Shown: one piece after another, positions 1-9,883 of the stretch
Position numbering within the stretch: position 1 is the stretch's first letter
Layout of the letters: each line of letters begins with the position of its first letter
DNA from: Lachancea dasiensis
Taxonomy: Eukaryota > Ascomycota > Saccharomycetes > Saccharomycetales > Saccharomycetaceae
Direction of reading: 5' to 3'
Assembly: GCA_900074725.1 (NCBI GenBank)
Contig: LT598457.1
Coordinates: 682,001 to 746,000 of the forward strand
Length of the DNA: 64,000 nucleotides
Notes under the pieces: model-generated
Told to the model about the DNA's origin: nothing
What the model saw: the letters and a program-made list of their open reading frames with translations, nothing else
Databases searched by the model: none
Position numbers and translations under genes: made by a program

Positions 1-302
1 TGTCCTCCGACGAGATCGAAAAGATGGTCAACCAAGCCGAAGAATTCAAGGCTGCTGACGAAGCTTTCGCCAAGAAGCACGAAGCCAGACAAAGATTGGA
101 ATCCTACGTTGCCTCCATTGAGCAAACTGTCACTGACCCAATCTTGTCCTCCAAGATGAAGAGAGGTAACAAGGCCAAGATCGAAGCTGCTTTGTCTGAC
201 GCCATGTCCGCTTTGGAAATCGAGGACTCCTCTGCTGATGACCTAAGAAAGGCCGAAGTCGGTTTGAAGAGAGTTGTCACCAAGGCCATGTCTACTCGTT
301 AA
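1..302 (+). CDS. SSB1: SSB-type Hsp70 chaperone, C-terminal part (gene runs off the left edge)
   Basis: Ribosome-associated Hsp70 that helps nascent chains fold as they leave the ribosome. About 99 codons are visible, in the frame starting at base 3, and end with TAA at 300-302. They match the C-terminal helical lid of fungal Ssb: the start [15 protein letters not shown] and the end [14 protein letters not shown] are close to what I remember of S. cerevisiae Ssb1/Ssb2. The ATPase and peptide-binding domains lie outside the window. Codon use is strongly biased to preferred yeast codons (AAG, GCT, TCC, TTG), as expected for an abundant protein. The order SSB, YNL208W-like, RIO2, RTT106 to its right matches SSB2 (YNL209W). 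In a species without the duplication this one gene would stand for both SSB1 and SSB2. Confidence 0.93.
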   Translation, partial: SSDEIEKMVNQAEEFKAADEAFAKKHEARQRLESYVASIEQTVTDPILSSKMKRGNKAKIEAALSDAMSALEIEDSSADDLRKAEVGLKRVVTKAMSTR

Positions 303-1772
303 TGATTTTAGAAAATTGCGATGCATTATTTTATTACCACAATTTTCTATCAAAAATCAAGCTTCCATGATTCATCAACGTCTACCTGTGTATCTAGTCT
401 CAAATATGGATAGGTTTTTAGCTTTTTCGTCCATATAAGTAATGTACAAAAAGCACCATTATTTAGTAGCAGAGCGCCTTTTGGTGCTTTCAAAGACAAG
501 TCTTAAAACAACCATTTGCCGTGAGTTGAACGTAGGGAGTTCCGAGGGCCCTGAGTAGTAATCGTTCCATACCATTCTGACATGCACGTCAATTTTGCCG
601 GGTGAATAAAAAATCCTCATAGCGGCCGCGTGTATGAGCCACATCCCAGGAATAGGCATACCACTCAATAATGAACGGCCTGTAGTATGTTTCCATGAAG
701 TTTGAGGGAAAAATACTAAACAACATAGTATGGAGATCGATCTTTTTGCTAGCATTCTGGTGAATTTTTAGGAGTTTCGGTTATCGCCCATGTTCGGTGC
801 TCGTTAGTGCTTTGAAAATTCTCGTATATCATTGAAAACCAATATTTACAGCAGCGGTGGTATTGACTTGATGCTCTTTTCTTGACCGCTGCAGATGTTG
901 GTATGGAGCTGCTATGCACGCCTGTATTTGACAAATCGATTTCAGCCATTTCTCTCTCGGCAACCGAACCCGCATGCCACGGTGACGGTTTTCAGTGTGG
1001 TTTCAAAAAGCCCGTACTTATCAGACCAGTCTTCTTACTGTACCATAGCAGAACCATCTTTTGGCAATTTCAAGATAATCCTTTATTCCCTAAAGTTGCA
1101 ATTTGGTTTGCCTTGCTCTCGGTAGCGAGCAGTAAGATTCCTGCACGGTTTTGCGTAGTATACAAAAGGCTTGCCGCAGCAAAGTATCTTTCGCGAGGGG
1201 TTGAGGAACAATTATTGAGTGAGTGGGTTTATTCATCGCCAGATATCGTTTCCATAGCCCAAAACCACTCGAAATGCTCCAGGACAGTTTTGCAGATTAT
1301 CAAGCAATAACACCACAGTTATCATGACGAACCAGAACATGTGAAAAAAGCGAGGCACAAGAGCCGATAGTCAGCTTCATTCTTAAACACTAAACAGTAG
1401 AGCCGTATTATTATCTTATTCTGGAAGTTACACCCAAGAATCTGCGATAGTACGATTGTGAAATCTGTAACACTAGCATAGCTTCTACAAGCACCGTTAG
1501 CAAACATCTGAAGACCGCGAGCTATATCCGGTAATCAGCGGCTCTGCTAGTATCCTTGACTGTTCTGGCCCAAGAGTGATTTTTGAGAAGCCTAGTTAGC
1601 TGCTGGACGTTTTGTTGAATTCTATCGCTATCTTTCACACAAAAACGCAAACGAGGCTAATTTATGAGTGTCGCCTGAGAAAGTCTCGTACATATGCATC
1701 GGCATTTGAAAATATGCATGAGCAAAAGCCGAATGACCGTCCGAGCGGCCGAGCTACGCGTTATCTAATACC

Positions 1773-1816
1773 GAGCAAACCCCGGGCAAAAGCCGAGCAA
1801 AAGCCGAGCAAAAGCC
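1773..1816 (+). repeat. four tandem 11-bp repeats (GAGCAAAAGCC type)
   Basis: Four contiguous 11-bp units: GAGCAAACCCC, GGGCAAAAGCC, GAGCAAAAGCC, GAGCAAAAGCC. A fifth isolated copy of GAGCAAAAGCC lies at 1720-1730. The unit is about one helical turn long, so bound proteins would line up on one face. The array is about 230 bp upstream of the next gene's ATG and 95 bp upstream of its TATA box, a usual position for an upstream activating sequence. The binding protein is unknown. Confidence 0.8.
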
Positions 1817-1912
1817 GAAACAATGCGAGGAGCAGGGTACACGAGTAGCTGATGAATGAGCCCACCTTTTGGAATGGAACCTACGATGATCGAGAGTTAT
1901 GGTATTTCGTTT

Positions 1913-1922
1913 TATATAAATA
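1913..1922 (+). promoter_or_regulatory. TATA box of the Gly/Arg/His-rich gene
   Basis: TATATAAATA lies about 120 bp upstream of the ATG at 2043. A strong TATA box in yeast usually marks a regulated, often stress-responsive gene. Confidence 0.5.
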
Positions 1923-2042
1923 GAGAGCAGTTTATCTACCAAAAGGTAAGCGAATCTGCTTTTAATGAATTTATTTTGAGCGTTATCAAGCCATAGTTCA
2001 TAGCCAATCTTATAAGAAGGCCTTCAGCTCAATCCCATTTAT

Positions 2043-2762
2043 ATGCAAATCACTTCAAAGATGCCCTGCACAGATTACTCGTCCGACACTGAAGAATGTA
2101 CACCAGATTGCAAATTCCCAACGTCAGGTGAAAACCCAGTTGGCCTAGATGGACCTCCCAGACACGGATCCCAACAGTCTCATGGGCCTGGAGAATTCAT
2201 GCCTGGTGGATTTTCTAGATCCCATCCACCAGGACCACCGCCCTGTGGTCATGGCTTTTTTGAGCACGGTCGTGACGGTCGTCATTCTCAAGGCTTTGGG
2301 AGAGGATTCAGAGGTGGCAGAGGTGGCAGAGGTGACACAGGTGACAGAGGTGGCAGAGGTGGCAGAGGTGGCAGAGGTGGCAGAGGCGGTAGGAGTGGCC
2401 ACAGAGGTGGACGAGGAGGTCATTATGGCGATCCCTGGCTCTCTGCTCCCCATTTTGAATGTCATATGCACCACCACCATTACGGCCATGGTCCTGAAAA
2501 CTTCTCTGGGCCACACTCAGGATTTAGCAGCTTCAATGAAGCTCCTATTCACCCACCTTCATATGTTCCTTTCATCCAGGATAGGAGCTGGCAGTTCCCC
2601 CACGGCCACCGCTACCATAATCACCATCAACCCCACGGCCTCCGGACCCATCATCATGGGAGAGGACCACACCACTTCGATTTCCAAAAAGGTCCCATAA
2701 ATGATGGGGACGCTCATTGGCGCTCCTGCTACAATAATTTTGTTAGTCCACACCGCTGGTAA
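2043..2762 (+). CDS. Gly/Arg/His-rich low-complexity protein, positional counterpart of YNL208W
   Basis: A 239-residue protein of unknown function. Residues about 84-128 are a Gly-Arg run of RGG/GGRGG type. The C-terminal half is rich in His, Pro and aromatic residues (HMHHHHYGHG near 143) and ends in PHRW. There is no signal peptide or membrane segment. RGG regions typically bind RNA and are arginine-methylated, so an RNA-granule or ribosome-linked role is a fair guess. The gene sits exactly where S. cerevisiae has YNL208W, also a Gly-rich low-complexity protein that I recall ending in RW, between SSB2 and RIO2. Outside composition and position I see no clear homology. Because the repeat unit is a multiple of three, frames +1 and minus are also open. 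I chose this frame for its start, its full length and its RGG content. An alternative start is Met7. Confidence 0.65.
   Translation: MQITSKMPCTDYSSDTEECTPDCKFPTSGENPVGLDGPPRHGSQQSHGPGEFMPGGFSRSHPPGPPPCGHGFFEHGRDGRHSQGFGRGFRGGRGGRGDTGDRGGRGGRGGRGGRGGRSGHRGGRGGHYGDPWLSAPHFECHMHHHHYGHGPENFSGPHSGFSSFNEAPIHPPSYVPFIQDRSWQFPHGHRYHNHHQPHGLRTHHHGRGPHHFDFQKGPINDGDAHWRSCYNNFVSPHRW
2311..2393 (+). repeat. 9-bp coding minisatellite (AGAGGTGGC units)
   Basis: About nine near-identical copies of AGAGGTGGC, two with GTGAC variants, encode the RGG run of the gene above. Such arrays change length by slippage or recombination, so the number of RGG motifs probably varies between strains. Confidence 0.85.
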
Positions 2763-3645
2763 TTAGAAAGGCTAATCACAAACTCCTATTGCCATGGCGT
2801 TGGACAAGGCCCGAGAGTCTGTGATGGATTATTATGCAGTTTATTATATAGTATGTAAATTCAAAGTACAAATTTTCTTTCTCGAAATCACCGCTTATAG
2901 CGAGAGATCTAGTCCATCATCTATATGATGTTGTGTCTCTGATCTGAACTGCCATCATAGCTATTTCGATTTAACTCCTCTTACAGCGCCCACACCTGTA
3001 CTGTCATCTGCGCCAGCGTATTTATTTAAATATCATTTCTCACCATTCTGTCGCCTAAGATCTGTTCGGCACTTTAAACATGTTGGGCCAGAAGGGAAGC
3101 GCAATCGGATTGAAGTGGAAGCTGATTTTACCGACATTGAAACGAACGTTTCAGGAACATTGTGAGCACTATCAGTCTTGATGTCGAGGTAAGCTGGTAC
3201 AAATATATAGAAAGAAAACACACTGAAACCAGTTGGTATCTGTAGTTTAATTACCAAATTCAAAACAAAGCCCGCTTTAGTACAAGTCTGTTTCTTCTCG
3301 TAGATAACTTGAGCGCTTCTCCGCTTCGAGATGGCCAACAACGTTCGTTTTTGTACTGCAAAATGTAGTCTCTCGATTAAAGGCCCAAAATGAACAATAA
3401 GAACAAAAGTAATTCTTAGTCAATTCGTTTCATCGTGTCAATATTTTCACAACTACGGAGGCTCTTCCTTTTCTTGAATCAAACAGAGGAGACTGACTAC
3501 TTCACCTTAGGTGTGCATCTGGCATTATTACGATGCCAATATAAGAAAATTTTAGCTCATCGCTACTCTATAGAACAAGAAAGCGAGAGAAAAAGTCGAC
3601 CAAACACATCTCTGACCAGTTCTTCTGATCAACCATAGATACAAA
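2763..3645. other. intergenic stretch upstream of RIO2
   Basis: No gene seen in 0.88 kb. The open frames 3033-3341 (minus) and 3435-3638 (plus) look random. The region should hold the terminator of the Gly/Arg/His-rich gene and the RIO2 promoter. Confidence 0.5.
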
Positions 3646-4899
3646 ATGAAGCTCGATACCAGTAATATGCGTTATATGACTCCCGATGATTTCCGCGTTC
3701 TTCAAGCGGTGGAGCAGGGCTCGAAAAATCATGAGGTTGTTCCAACCACGCTTATCCACCAACTGTCAGGTATGAGGTCTGTGTCTGGTACAAACAGGTC
3801 GATAGGCGATTTAGCAAAACTGAAACTTGTCTCTAGAATGAGGAATATAAAATATGACGGTTTTAGACTGACATACAATGGATTTGATTATCTGGGGTTG
3901 AAAGCCATGCTCAACAGGGACACGATATATTCCGTTGGAAATGTTATAGGTGTTGGTAAGGAGTCAGATGTCTACAGAGTAAGCGCCAAAGATGGGACAG
4001 CACGGGTATTGAAAATTCATCGCTTGGGGCGCACGTCTTTCACGACTGTTAAGAACAATCGTGACTATTTGAAGCGCAACCAAAGTGGCAGTTGGATGTA
4101 CCTATCGCTGCTGGCTGCGAATAAAGAGTATCAGTTCATGTCACTTTTATACTCCAAAGGGTTTTCTGTGCCAGAGCCCTTTGATAATTCTCGCCATATG
4201 ATTCTAATGGAGCTGATAGATGGGTATCCAATGAGAAGGATGCGCAAACACAAAAACTTACCAAAGTTGTACAGCGATCTAATGAAGTTTATTGTAAAGC
4301 TCGCAAATCATGGCTTGATTCATTGCGACTTCAACGAATTCAACATTATGATCAAAGAATCTGTCACAGAGGCAGGCGATTGTGGTTTTATCGTCATTGA
4401 TTTTCCACAATGTGTTTCGATTCAACACCAGGATGCCGAATACTATTTCAAGAGAGATGTTGACTGTATACGCAGATTTTTCCAAAAGAAATTGAAGTAC
4501 GTTCCGGTGGTCGACGAATCCATGCTGGATGTAGATGGCTTTGGCGATGGCTACAAGCATGCATACCCAGATTTTAATCGAGACGTGAAGCGGGTTGATA
4601 ACCTAGATGAGCTTGTGCAGGCGTCCGGTTTTAGTAAGAAACATCCGAGTGAAAGAAGATGGGAAGAAGCCGCGGAAGCTATGAGGAAAGAAGTGAGTGG
4701 TCGCAATTCCGACTACGAAGTCTCAAATTCCAACGAGTCTTCAGATTACTCTGATTTTTACTCATCGGAGGAAGAGGAGGAGTCCGATGACGAGGGAGAT
4801 GATCAAGAGCAGGAAAATGAGCGGATTGTCGAAGCCCTCTCTAGCGGGATGTCCAATCTGAAGATGGATAGTCTTGGAAATTATGTGTTGGACGATTAA
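3646..4899 (+). CDS. RIO2: Rio2 atypical protein kinase/ATPase, 40S ribosome biogenesis
   Basis: 417 residues (about 425 in S. cerevisiae). RIO-family ATPase needed for the last cytoplasmic steps of 40S maturation, including 20S rRNA processing. The N-terminal winged helix (residues about 1-85) is followed by the RIO kinase fold. Visible motifs are the glycine-loop GVGKESDVYRV (102-112), the ATP-binding lysine of VLKIH (K123), the catalytic HCDFNEFN (D228, the phosphate acceptor in this family) and the metal-binding IDFPQ (D252). The last 60 residues are acidic and serine-rich, probably casein kinase 2 sites, as in other fungal Rio2 proteins. The ATG at 3646 begins MKLDTSNMRYMTPDDFRVL, the usual family start. 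The neighbour to the right, RTT106, matches the chromosome XIV order. Confidence 0.96.
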   Translation: MKLDTSNMRYMTPDDFRVLQAVEQGSKNHEVVPTTLIHQLSGMRSVSGTNRSIGDLAKLKLVSRMRNIKYDGFRLTYNGFDYLGLKAMLNRDTIYSVGNVIGVGKESDVYRVSAKDGTARVLKIHRLGRTSFTTVKNNRDYLKRNQSGSWMYLSLLAANKEYQFMSLLYSKGFSVPEPFDNSRHMILMELIDGYPMRRMRKHKNLPKLYSDLMKFIVKLANHGLIHCDFNEFNIMIKESVTEAGDCGFIVIDFPQCVSIQHQDAEYYFKRDVDCIRRFFQKKLKYVPVVDESMLDVDGFGDGYKHAYPDFNRDVKRVDNLDELVQASGFSKKHPSERRWEEAAEAMRKEVSGRNSDYEVSNSNESSDYSDFYSSEEEEESDDEGDDQEQENERIVEALSSGMSNLKMDSLGNYVLDD

Positions 4900-4981
4900 A
4901 TGCATTTACTTTTACTTAACTACTATACAGCTTCCCATCAGTTCCCGATCAGTACAATAAAAGATTGCCACTTTTCATAAC

Positions 4982-6388
4982 TCAATCATACTCGACTCCG
5001 GAATCTTCTTCGTCGTCAATAACATTCTTTTCCACAGTTAATGAAGCATCGTGGGCGAGGGGGTTGAAATCGCTGCCGCCAAAGGCGTTGTCAAGTGAGT
5101 TATGTAGCCCAAATTGATTATCGTTCACATTGCCACCGTTAAATTGGTCACCAAGAGCGACACCTCCGCCCCAAGAATCTTGACCGTCGTTAGGCAATTG
5201 TGCATTGTGTTGCTCCTCATTGTAAAGATCACCTCCATCTTCTTCATCTTCTATATCTTCTTCAACTCCTTCGTCTTCTTCATCTTCTTCATCCTGGTTA
5301 TCATCATCCGAATTGGACCCCGTATCACTGCCATCAGATGCATTACTATCTGCTTCAAAATCGTTGTCAGCTTCCTCATCATCCGACTCCAAGGGAATGT
5401 CATTAATATTGCCTTCGTCTTCAATTTGTTGCGCAGCTTCGGCCAATAAAGAGGACTGCTCTGCGGAGTTCATGTCCTTATGTGCTGTTTTGGCTTTGTT
5501 CTCCTCGCTCATAGAATTATCGATAACTTGTTTCCTCTTGACATAATCGTCGATCAAAGTGTACTCATTCTGATCAATCATGGAGAACTCGAACTTCTCT
5601 CCGTCTTTGGTGGTTAAGGTGACGTTGAAGGTCAGTCTAGTGATCGACGAATAAGTGATCGACTCAATCTCTTGAGATGAGAACATCAATATGGGCTTTT
5701 TGAACCCGAAAATGACGTGGTCAGGCAAGAAATAAAGTGTGCCCTCCTTAGTACCACGGTGAGCTTCGACGTAAAATGGCCTTGGCCCTGCATTAGCAGC
5801 AGAAAATGGATCGGATATGCGAAAACCTACCAGTATGGCCTGTTTCCTAATATATTCAACACAGTGAGCAAAATCATCAAGTCCACTTGCTAACAGACCT
5901 GAATTCTTCAGCTGAAGCAATGTAGCGTCTTTATTAAGTGTTAATAGAAGTACCTCCCGGACACTTGGATCTTGCCCCGGTCCGCTGTAACTAATGAAGA
6001 GGTATATCACGTTGGTCTTCTCTGGAAACGGCAGAAATGTGGCAAACTTTATACTGCGGCCAAGTTCTGTTAAAGTCAGTTGTGGAGCCATATCCTTGGA
6101 CAATGACAAAGTTGGCCGCCCGGTTGTTGGCGAAATAGAGAACACCAAGTTGAGCTTTTTGCGAAACGGCGTCAAAACCGAGACATCTTTCAACTGAAAA
6201 ATAATTGATTCTTCTGCAACTTCTGATCCCAGAATGTCGCTTCTAGACTTCTTGCGGTTCTCTGGGTTATTCTTGGCGTAGTTGTACAGCTCTTCAAAGA
6301 TGCCAAGGGTAGATGGGTTTGCATTGGTGATATTGAGGACCTTTTCTCGCAGTTCTCTTGGAACATTATCCAAGAATATTTCTGACAT
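4982..6388 (-). CDS. RTT106: Rtt106 histone chaperone
   Basis: 468 residues. Binds H3-H4 acetylated on H3 K56 and passes it to newly replicated DNA; it also acts in silencing and in histone gene repression. The double pleckstrin-homology core is well kept (RGTKEGTLYFLPDHVIFGF and the IESITYSSITRLTF segment match S. cerevisiae closely). The C-terminal quarter is a long Asp/Glu tract ending in EEDSGVEYD, typical of histone chaperones. The start is the ATG at 6388 (MSEIFLDNVP). The frame stays open further upstream but without an ATG, and the homologue also starts here. It is convergent with RIO2; the two stop codons are only about 80 bp apart. Confidence 0.95.
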   Translation of the reverse strand: MSEIFLDNVPRELREKVLNITNANPSTLGIFEELYNYAKNNPENRKKSRSDILGSEVAEESIIFQLKDVSVLTPFRKKLNLVFSISPTTGRPTLSLSKDMAPQLTLTELGRSIKFATFLPFPEKTNVIYLFISYSGPGQDPSVREVLLLTLNKDATLLQLKNSGLLASGLDDFAHCVEYIRKQAILVGFRISDPFSAANAGPRPFYVEAHRGTKEGTLYFLPDHVIFGFKKPILMFSSQEIESITYSSITRLTFNVTLTTKDGEKFEFSMIDQNEYTLIDDYVKRKQVIDNSMSEENKAKTAHKDMNSAEQSSLLAEAAQQIEDEGNINDIPLESDDEEADNDFEADSNASDGSDTGSNSDDDNQDEEDEEDEGVEEDIEDEEDGGDLYNEEQHNAQLPNDGQDSWGGGVALGDQFNGGNVNDNQFGLHNSLDNAFGGSDFNPLAHDASLTVEKNVIDDEEDSGVEYD

Positions 6389-6810
6389 TAACTGCGAAGC
6401 TAGAATCCCGATTAAGTCAACTATGCCACGTATGTTGTTCAATCTTCAAGAGGGAAGTCCTGATCTATTGAAAGACCAAGATGATGGCACCATGTACGAT
6501 AATATTCAACTCAACCATTAAACATGCCAACAAGAAGAGATGGGACCTTTGAGCTTTCACTCCTGAAACCACCTTTATATTGAGTAGATGAGAGCAATTG
6601 TAGATGGTATACATGGTATGTAAGAGGTGATAATTCTGTAGAAGCATGTTTGCGTTTGGACATTTCAAGTCATTTGTAAATGCATTCTAATCTCGGTTAA
6701 ACATTAATTATCGTGTGGTGATCCGTCCTACCATCACATACGGAATGAGTTAATTCTACAAAAATCATAGTCTATTTGGCACATTTATCCATGTCACTAC
6801 ACTATACAAA
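6389..6810. other. RTT106 promoter and GCS1 3' region
   Basis: AT-rich 0.42-kb spacer with no open frame worth calling. No trace of an HO-like endonuclease gene was recognised here or elsewhere between SSB and GCS1. Confidence 0.5.
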
Positions 6811-7896
6811 TTAAAAGTCGTCCCAGTCGTCATCCTTTTTCTTTGACTTGGTTTCAAAAGTGCCGTCCTCCGTTTGGCCAATACCATCAAAAAGTTTCGA
6901 GAATTGGCTTTCTGCAGCAGGCTGCTGTTGACCATTTTGCTGATATTGGCCCTGCAGATTTTTGGTGAAATTTGAAAATGCTTGAAAGCCGTAGTTGGAA
7001 GTTTCGTGAAACTTTTGACCGAACTGTGCCGCTGCCCTTCTAGCTTCCTCAGAGAGGTCCCTCTCCTGCATCTGTTGCACACCAGGTTTAATCATCGTAT
7101 CATTAACATCTTCGACGTGCTTGGAAACAGCACTGGAAAATATATTCCAGCCCTTAGTGAAGGTTCCCAAAGGATCCCGTTGCAGATTGTTCAGCGATAG
7201 TGTAGCCATGGACCCATCAAGGTCTTTGTTTTGCTGATTCACAGGGGTGCTACCAAATCCTTGATACTTCCCCCCTTGAGATGGAGGCAGAGTCTCCGAC
7301 TTAGTAGAGTTTTTCTTTCCCAGTTCTGCGAAATAAGCCTCGTTTTTCTCGCGTTGCAAATCTGAGGTTTGGAGAGGGCCCCCTTGCGACTGTAAGCTGT
7401 TGGCTTCACCACTTCCGCGAGGCTTAGGTGAGGGCTCAAGAGAGGAAACGGTTGCGGGGACACTTGATCCTTTCAAGGTGTCTGGGTCAAAGTCAGGGTG
7501 CTCAGGCTCCTTCCATTCAGTTCCATCTATCTCAGCCGTCAACTTGTCCTTGTAATCTGCGGCAAAAGGGTTATTGTACTTAGCATTTTGGGGCAATGTT
7601 GCGCTAACCCCGTGTGCTTCCAAGTAGGTATTGAAAGGCTCATTGCCACCTTTCTCCATGCGTTCCAGTTCCTCAGGCTTAAATTGGTCCATTGTGATCG
7701 AGCGCACAAACGAAATATGTACACCGAGCCCTCTATGAATGCCAGCGCACTCTAAGCAGATGAAGATTCCAAATTTCGGGGAAGCCCATTGAGGGTTTGG
7801 CGCTCCACAGTCCACACATTTCTTGTTCCCACCATTTTTTTGCAGCTGTAGTAGCCGTCTTCTGTTGTCGGGATTCACTTTCCACTCCTCAGACAT
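6811..7896 (-). CDS. GCS1: ArfGAP Gcs1
   Basis: 361 residues (about 352 in S. cerevisiae). GTPase-activating protein for Arf1 and Arl1, acting in Golgi-ER and post-Golgi traffic and in exit from stationary phase. The N-terminal ArfGAP domain has the zinc finger C27, C30, C47, C50 and the arginine finger R55 in [11 protein letters not shown] Gln/Ser-rich linker follows. Near residues 245-300 is an amphipathic lipid-packing segment ([16 protein letters not shown]), the type through which Gcs1 senses membrane curvature. The C terminus is [10 protein letters not shown], as in the family. GCS1 and SPS18 are duplicates in S. cerevisiae; this single gene stands for both and lies between RTT106 and SPS19, as SPS18 does. 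Confidence 0.95.
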   Translation of the reverse strand: MSEEWKVNPDNRRRLLQLQKNGGNKKCVDCGAPNPQWASPKFGIFICLECAGIHRGLGVHISFVRSITMDQFKPEELERMEKGGNEPFNTYLEAHGVSATLPQNAKYNNPFAADYKDKLTAEIDGTEWKEPEHPDFDPDTLKGSSVPATVSSLEPSPKPRGSGEANSLQSQGGPLQTSDLQREKNEAYFAELGKKNSTKSETLPPSQGGKYQGFGSTPVNQQNKDLDGSMATLSLNNLQRDPLGTFTKGWNIFSSAVSKHVEDVNDTMIKPGVQQMQERDLSEEARRAAAQFGQKFHETSNYGFQAFSNFTKNLQGQYQQNGQQQPAAESQFSKLFDGIGQTEDGTFETKSKKKDDDWDDF

Positions 7897-8984
7897 GTTA
7901 GAAACCTTAACAAGACGAATCCTTTCGATAACCCAACACGCAACTTATCCAAACAGCCTAGCCTTCTTTGAAAGTGATTTAGCAAATTGACCAATTATGA
8001 CGATCACTATCGACGTTTTATTGACCAACATTCGACAACAATTGATGGCTATTCCAGCACCAGTTTGGCGCGATGATTGGACCACTTTTCGAAACCTTGA
8101 GCGTTAAAATGTTCCGGTGATAGTGCGCAGCGATGTAATTAGTTTAGGATGTCAGAATGGTGCATAGTGACTACCCTTAACCTCCTGTCTATATTTGTGC
8201 TGAACTTGCCAACGGCTCTGCAAGAGGCTCTCGACTTACCGGTTGTGACGCAAAATTGTCGCTGTAGTTAGAAATTATTTCCTTGACCAACCTTACCCCG
8301 GACTTGAAATGAATCTTTGCCGACGCATTTTGTCCAGAAATGTGGAGACAAGACTGCGTGCGGGTGAGCTCAGATTGTTTGGCCATCTTCAGTGAATAAT
8401 CTTCTTTCACATTTCTCATAAATAGCTGGTATCTTCTGTGTGCCTAGGCCTCTTGAACTGTTTACTGTGCAAGTCGCACGAGTTGTGACCAAGAACCAGT
8501 TTTTATCAGCTATATTTCAATCAGAATTTCAAGCTCACAGCTAGTTGGACGGAGGTTAGCACTATCTTCAATCGCATGAATATTCTGAAACCTATGGAAA
8601 TGGGTCTAGCATGAGCGTTTTAATCTCCGCCTAGCCGTGTGATAGGCTGGCTATTAAGCTTGACCCTGTGGAATGCCTCGAAAGTGATTGAGTCTATCGC
8701 AAGCAGAGCTCCTGGAGAGACATTGAGCGTTCAACATACAATTTCAGAACTATAGAAGCCTCTAGTTAAGAAATGGGTAGCAATCACAGGTTGAGCGTCT
8801 TGTGGAGGATCGAATAGATCACTTTAATCCAAAAAGACACTGATTTAGTATTGCCCCGCATAAATTACATGATGATAAGTCAATGTGACAAACCATAGGA
8901 CCAGCTCCGTGGTACAATCAATCGATAACAGCCTCGGCAGCTTGGATTTTGTTGTATCTTTCTGCCAAGCAAACTCAAAATCCA
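7897..8984. other. divergent promoter region of GCS1 and SPS19
   Basis: 1.1 kb without a gene. I looked for an oleate response element (CGG-N3-TNA-N9-12-CCG) upstream of SPS19, which S. cerevisiae SPS19 carries, and did not find a full match by eye. Confidence 0.4.
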
Positions 8985-9857
8985 ATGGTAAATACTTTGA
9001 CCGGCACTTACGTCAGTACCGGCCCTTGGAAGGCTGACATTTTTAAAGGCAAAGTAGCATTTGTTACAGGCGGAGCTGGAACGATATGTCGGGTTCAGAC
9101 TGAAGCATTGCTTCTACTAGGCTGTAAAGCGGCCATTGTAGGCCGCAACAAAGAAAAAACCGAATCTGCCGCGAAGGAGATGGACGAGCTCACCACGAGT
9201 CCCGGATCGGTGCTCCCCATTTCTGGGATTGATGTTCGTGAGTTCGAGCAGATGGAAAAGGCCGTAAAGCTGACGGTAGAGCGGTTTGGGAAGATTGACT
9301 TCGTGATTGCTGGGGCTGCCGGCAATTTTATCGCGCCTTTTGAACAACTTTCCGCCAATGCCTTCAAGTCTGTGGTGTCCATCGACCTTTTGGGAAGTTT
9401 CAATACTGCTAAAGCATGTCTCCCGCAACTTAAGTTGAACAAGGGATCCATTCTATTCGTTTCAGCGACATTCCATTACTACGGTGTTCCATTCCAGAGC
9501 CATGTGGGTGCGGCCAAGGCCGGAATTGACGCTCTTTCCAATGCATTAGCAGTCGAGCTTGGTGTGTCAGGGATACGGAGCAATTGCATAGCTCCAGGTG
9601 CAATTGAGGGAACAGAAGGTATGTCAAAACTCTCCGGACCAGCGACGAAGGATCAAATGGTTGCTAAGATTCCTTTGCAGCGTCTGGGCAGCACTAGGGA
9701 TATTGCTGATTCGACAGTGTTTCTATTCTCAGACGCAGCAAAGTACGTTACTGGAACAGTGCAGATTGTTGACGGTGGAATGTGGCACTTAGGTACGCAT
9801 TTTGGCAGAGAAATGTATCCTCAAAGCCTATTCCTGGAGGAAAATGCTAAATTATGA
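8985..9857 (+). CDS. SPS19: peroxisomal 2,4-dienoyl-CoA reductase Sps19
   Basis: 290 residues (292 in S. cerevisiae). NADPH-dependent short-chain dehydrogenase that reduces 2,4-dienoyl-CoA, allowing beta-oxidation of polyunsaturated fatty acids in peroxisomes. The nucleotide-binding motif TGGAGTICR lies near residue 29; other conserved segments are DFVIAGAAGNF, LLGSFNTAKACL and SATFHYYGVPFQSHVGAAKAGIDAL split over the active-site region. The C terminus AKL is a peroxisomal targeting signal type 1. The start is the first in-frame ATG, at 8985 (MVNTLTGTYVS); the frame stays open upstream but without an ATG. Only 26 bp separate its stop from that of PSY2 on the other strand. Confidence 0.95.
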   Translation: MVNTLTGTYVSTGPWKADIFKGKVAFVTGGAGTICRVQTEALLLLGCKAAIVGRNKEKTESAAKEMDELTTSPGSVLPISGIDVREFEQMEKAVKLTVERFGKIDFVIAGAAGNFIAPFEQLSANAFKSVVSIDLLGSFNTAKACLPQLKLNKGSILFVSATFHYYGVPFQSHVGAAKAGIDALSNALAVELGVSGIRSNCIAPGAIEGTEGMSKLSGPATKDQMVAKIPLQRLGSTRDIADSTVFLFSDAAKYVTGTVQIVDGGMWHLGTHFGREMYPQSLFLEENAKL

Positions 9858-9883
9858 TTACATATCTATACCGCTAGTTGACT

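Larger units (their letters stand above)
303..2042. other. intergenic stretch without a convincing gene
   Basis: This 1.7-kb gap holds the SSB 3' end and the upstream region of the Gly/Arg/His-rich gene. The open frames here (for example 882-1310) have no family resemblance and no coding-like composition. The only structured part is a run of 11-bp repeats at 1773-1816 and a TATA box near 1913. An MluI-type ACGCGT hexamer lies at 1756-1761. Confidence 0.6.

Noticed and set aside
882-1310. 142-codon plus-strand open frame between SSB and the Gly/Arg/His-rich gene
   Set aside because: No similarity to any family I know, no coding-like composition, and a second frame overlaps it; most likely chance.
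6389-6442. longer Rtt106 with an N-terminal extension
   Set aside because: The extension begins without an ATG, and the homologue starts at the Met encoded at 6388.
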